From: CAYFZO01 sp965226235
GTDB lineage: Bacteria > Pseudomonadota > Gammaproteobacteria > Poriferisulfidales > Oxydemutatoraceae
Assembly (NCBI GenBank): GCA_965226235.1
Contig: OZ245335.1
Coordinates: 1,860,001 to 1,924,000, forward strand
DNA: 64,000 bases
Direction of reading: 5' to 3'
Shown: piece by piece, positions 62,107 through 64,000 of the stretch
How the letters are laid out: each line of letters begins with the position of its first letter
Position numbering within the stretch: the stretch's first letter is position 1
Position numbers and translations under genes: made by a program
Notes under the pieces: generated by a model
What the model saw: only the letters and a program-made list of their open reading frames with translations
The model's database searches: none
Told to the model about the DNA's origin: nothing

Positions 62107-64000
62107 TCATTTCGAGGGCGGTTGTCTTTCTCCGGTTTCGAGGGAGGCGAACGTCGGTTGGGCGAGTGCTTCCATGAAGCCGGAGAAAGTGTCGATCGGC
62201 GCGAGGCAATGCGTACCCCGGCACAGGTAAGCGGTGACCTCGCCCCGGATTTTCTTTTCACGCAGGCACCGGGGTAGCCCGGTCGCGCTTTCGGGAATCT
62301 CGAAGCAGAAGCGGGCAGGCGAGTAACGGGAATGCGTGGCTTGTAGCCAGCGCCGTGACGTGACGGCGGCTGCGTCCGCGGTGCGGATGATGACGGTTTC
62401 CGGCGGTTCGTGTTGTTCGGTTAGCGCGCGCAGCAAGGTCGCGCAACCGGACGTGGAATTGCGCATGGTTTGCGCCGCCTGTGCCAGCGCGCGGTGGGCG
62501 CTGTTGGTGTAGGTGTCGTTGCCACACAGCAACCCCAGCCGTGCGAGCAGCAGGGTCGCGACGCCGTAGCCCGAGGGAGTCGCCTCATCGTGCAGCACGC
62601 GGGGACGTTGTATCAACTGCTCCTGGTCGTGGGCCGTGAAGTAATAGCCTCCCAGGTCGGCGTCTTCGAAGTGCTCGAGTATCGCATCGGCCAACCTGAT
62701 TGCAAATGCCAGGTCGTCGTCGCTCCAGCGGTATTGCAGGACATGGAACAGCGCGTCGAGCAGAAATGCATAGTCGTCGAGGTAGGCAGGGAAGCGTGCG
62801 CGACCATTTTTGTAAATCGCCAGTAGCCGACCGTCGTGCCACAGGTGAGTGCGGATAAATGCCAGTGCTCTCCGGGCGGAGTCGAAGCAGGCTTCCTCGC
62901 CGAGCAACCTCGCGGTTTTTGCCATGCCCTTGATCATCAGCGCGTTCCAACTCGTGATGATCTTCTCGTCGCGTCCAGGGCGCGGGCGTGACTGTCGGTG
63001 GGAAAAAAGTACCTGCCTGCTACGTTGGATGCCGGCACGCACCGCTTCTTCTTCCGTGCCCAGGGCTGTTGCCAGCGACTCTACCGAGGTGGCGATACGC
63101 AGGTGCCACTTGCCTTCGAAGTTCGGTACTTTGTCCAGGCCAAAGTACCGTTTCGCGATCTCTGCGTCCTGGGGCTCGAGCAACTCCGCAAGCGTGTTTT
63201 TGTCCCAGGCGTAAAAGGTGCCTTCCCCGCCCTCGGAATCGGCGTCGAGCGTCGCGTAGTACCCGCCTTCGGGCGCCTGCATTTCACGCCACACCCAGTT
63301 TGCCGTTTCACGCGCCACGTCAGCCAGCCAGGACTGCCCGCCGGCATGAAACGTTTCGGCCAGCACGGGCAGTAGCGCCGCATTGTCGTAGAGCATTTTT
63401 TCGAAGTGTGGGATCTGCCATTCGGCATCGACCGAATAGCGATAGAACCCGCCTCCGAGCTGGTCATAAAGCCCGCCCTGGCACATCTTTTTCAGCGTAT
63501 GGAGCACCGCGTGTTCGCTTTGCGGGTCGTTGTCGCCTTTGGCTTTTGTGCGGGCGCCGCAGTGCAGCATGAATTGCAACAACTCGCCGTGCGGGAATTT
63601 CGGTTCGTTGGTAAAGCCGCCGTATTCCTGGTCGAATTGCCGCAGCAGCGCAGTTCGTGCGGTGTCTACCAGGCCGATCGCAGGTTGCCTGGCGTCCTCG
63701 ACAGGAGCGTAGATCTTGTGCAGCGTGTCCTGCAGCACCTGGTTTTGTTGCTGGATGTCGTCACGGTGCGTCCGGTAGTAATCGTGCACGCGCTCGAGCA
63801 CTTCCTTGAACGACGGCAGGTTGTGCCGTGGTTCTTTGGGGAAATAGGTGCCGCCAAAAAACGGGTGTCGGTTGTGCGGGTCGAGAATCATCGTCAACGG
63901 CCACCCGCCGGCGCGTTGCGTAATCAAAGACTGTGACGTCTGGTAGATCTTGTCGACGTCGGGGCGCTCCTCCCGATCCAGTTTGATGTTGACAAACAAG
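62107..64000 (-). CDS. YyaL/SSP411-type thioredoxin-like domain protein, N-terminus outside window
   Basis: About 630 residues are visible and the frame is open at the window edge. It begins within the thioredoxin-like part (NIKLDREERPDVDKIYQTSQ, GGWPLTMILDP, GGTYFPKE), followed by the (alpha/alpha)6 barrel resembling N-acylglucosamine 2-epimerase (GGLYDQLGGGFYRYSVDAEW, PHFEKMLYDNA, DADSEGGEGTFYAW). The CxxC motif expected before this point would lie beyond the edge. Biological role in bacteria is unsettled. Confidence 0.9.
   Translation of the reverse strand, partial: LFVNIKLDREERPDVDKIYQTSQSLITQRAGGWPLTMILDPHNRHPFFGGTYFPKEPRHNLPSFKEVLERVHDYYRTHRDDIQQQNQVLQDTLHKIYAPVEDARQPAIGLVDTARTALLRQFDQEYGGFTNEPKFPHGELLQFMLHCGARTKAKGDNDPQSEHAVLHTLKKMCQGGLYDQLGGGFYRYSVDAEWQIPHFEKMLYDNAALLPVLAETFHAGGQSWLADVARETANWVWREMQAPEGGYYATLDADSEGGEGTFYAWDKNTLAELLEPQDAEIAKRYFGLDKVPNFEGKWHLRIATSVESLATALGTEEEAVRAGIQRSRQVLFSHRQSRPRPGRDEKIITSWNALMIKGMAKTARLLGEEACFDSARRALAFIRTHLWHDGRLLAIYKNGRARFPAYLDDYAFLLDALFHVLQYRWSDDDLAFAIRLADAILEHFEDADLGGYYFTAHDQEQLIQRPRVLHDEATPSGYGVATLLLARLGLLCGNDTYTNSAHRALAQAAQTMRNSTSGCATLLRALTEQHEPPETVIIRTADAAAVTSRRWLQATHSRYSPARFCFEIPESATGLPRCLREKKIRGEVTAYLCRGTHCLAPIDTFSGFMEALAQPTFASLETGERQPPSK

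Overview
This window reads as a chromosome segment of a gammaproteobacterium with moderately high GC. The evidence is the zapB-like/zapA/6S RNA block divergent from pepP-ubiH-ubiI, secG followed by tRNA-Leu(GAG), a TatD of E. coli type, a complete type II secretion (T2SS) gsp operon and a rhombosortase. Several loci point to a host-associated life: a protein packed with eukaryote-style tyrosine motifs, two effector-like genes each followed by a type III secretion chaperone-like (CesT-type) gene, and a giant repeat protein of surface-adhesin character. The species cannot be named from the sequence.

Layout. 1-11.7 kb: the 3' part of a giant gene of Ig-like repeats with two P-type domains and a C-terminal FGE/SUMF1-fold domain, broken by one frameshift. 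12-24.3 kb: a rearranged region holding a Nudix gene, a sulfurtransferase, an nqrM-like gene, IS debris, secG, two tRNAs, bolA, a MerR-type regulator divergent from an AlkB-type hydroxylase, a TraB/GumN protein, tatD and a TPR-retropepsin protein. In this stretch the 3' ends of several genes have been copied. 24.5-29 kb: two tandem paralogous O-antigen-ligase/polymerase-like proteins with TPR tails. 29.1-43.7 kb: gspC-D-A-B-E-F-G-H-I-J-K-L-M-N, in which gspA (exeA) carries two frame-breaking lesions. 43.7-51.7 kb: a small membrane protein, a rhodanese, the rhombosortase, a lysine-rich histone-H1-like protein, 6S RNA, zapA, pepP, ubiH, ubiI and a thiol peroxidase without its resolving cysteine.

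52-57.6 kb is the most unusual part. One gene encodes 36 tyrosines in YVEM, YTEM and YE(D/N/E)P contexts. It is followed by a chaperone-effector pair on the opposite strand, and a block containing the gene's 3' end plus that pair has been duplicated in tandem. 58.3-64 kb: a tungstate-type ABC transporter (tupBCA), a membrane-anchored retropepsin-like protease, a PlsC-type acyltransferase and a YyaL-type protein cut by the window edge.

The window is rich in small dispersed repeats: a GCGACGCATGCGTCGC palindrome (six copies) and fragments sharing a CACCACATATGGGACA motif. Several single-base indels interrupt otherwise good genes. They may reflect gene decay or consensus errors in the assembly, and read-level data would be needed to tell which.
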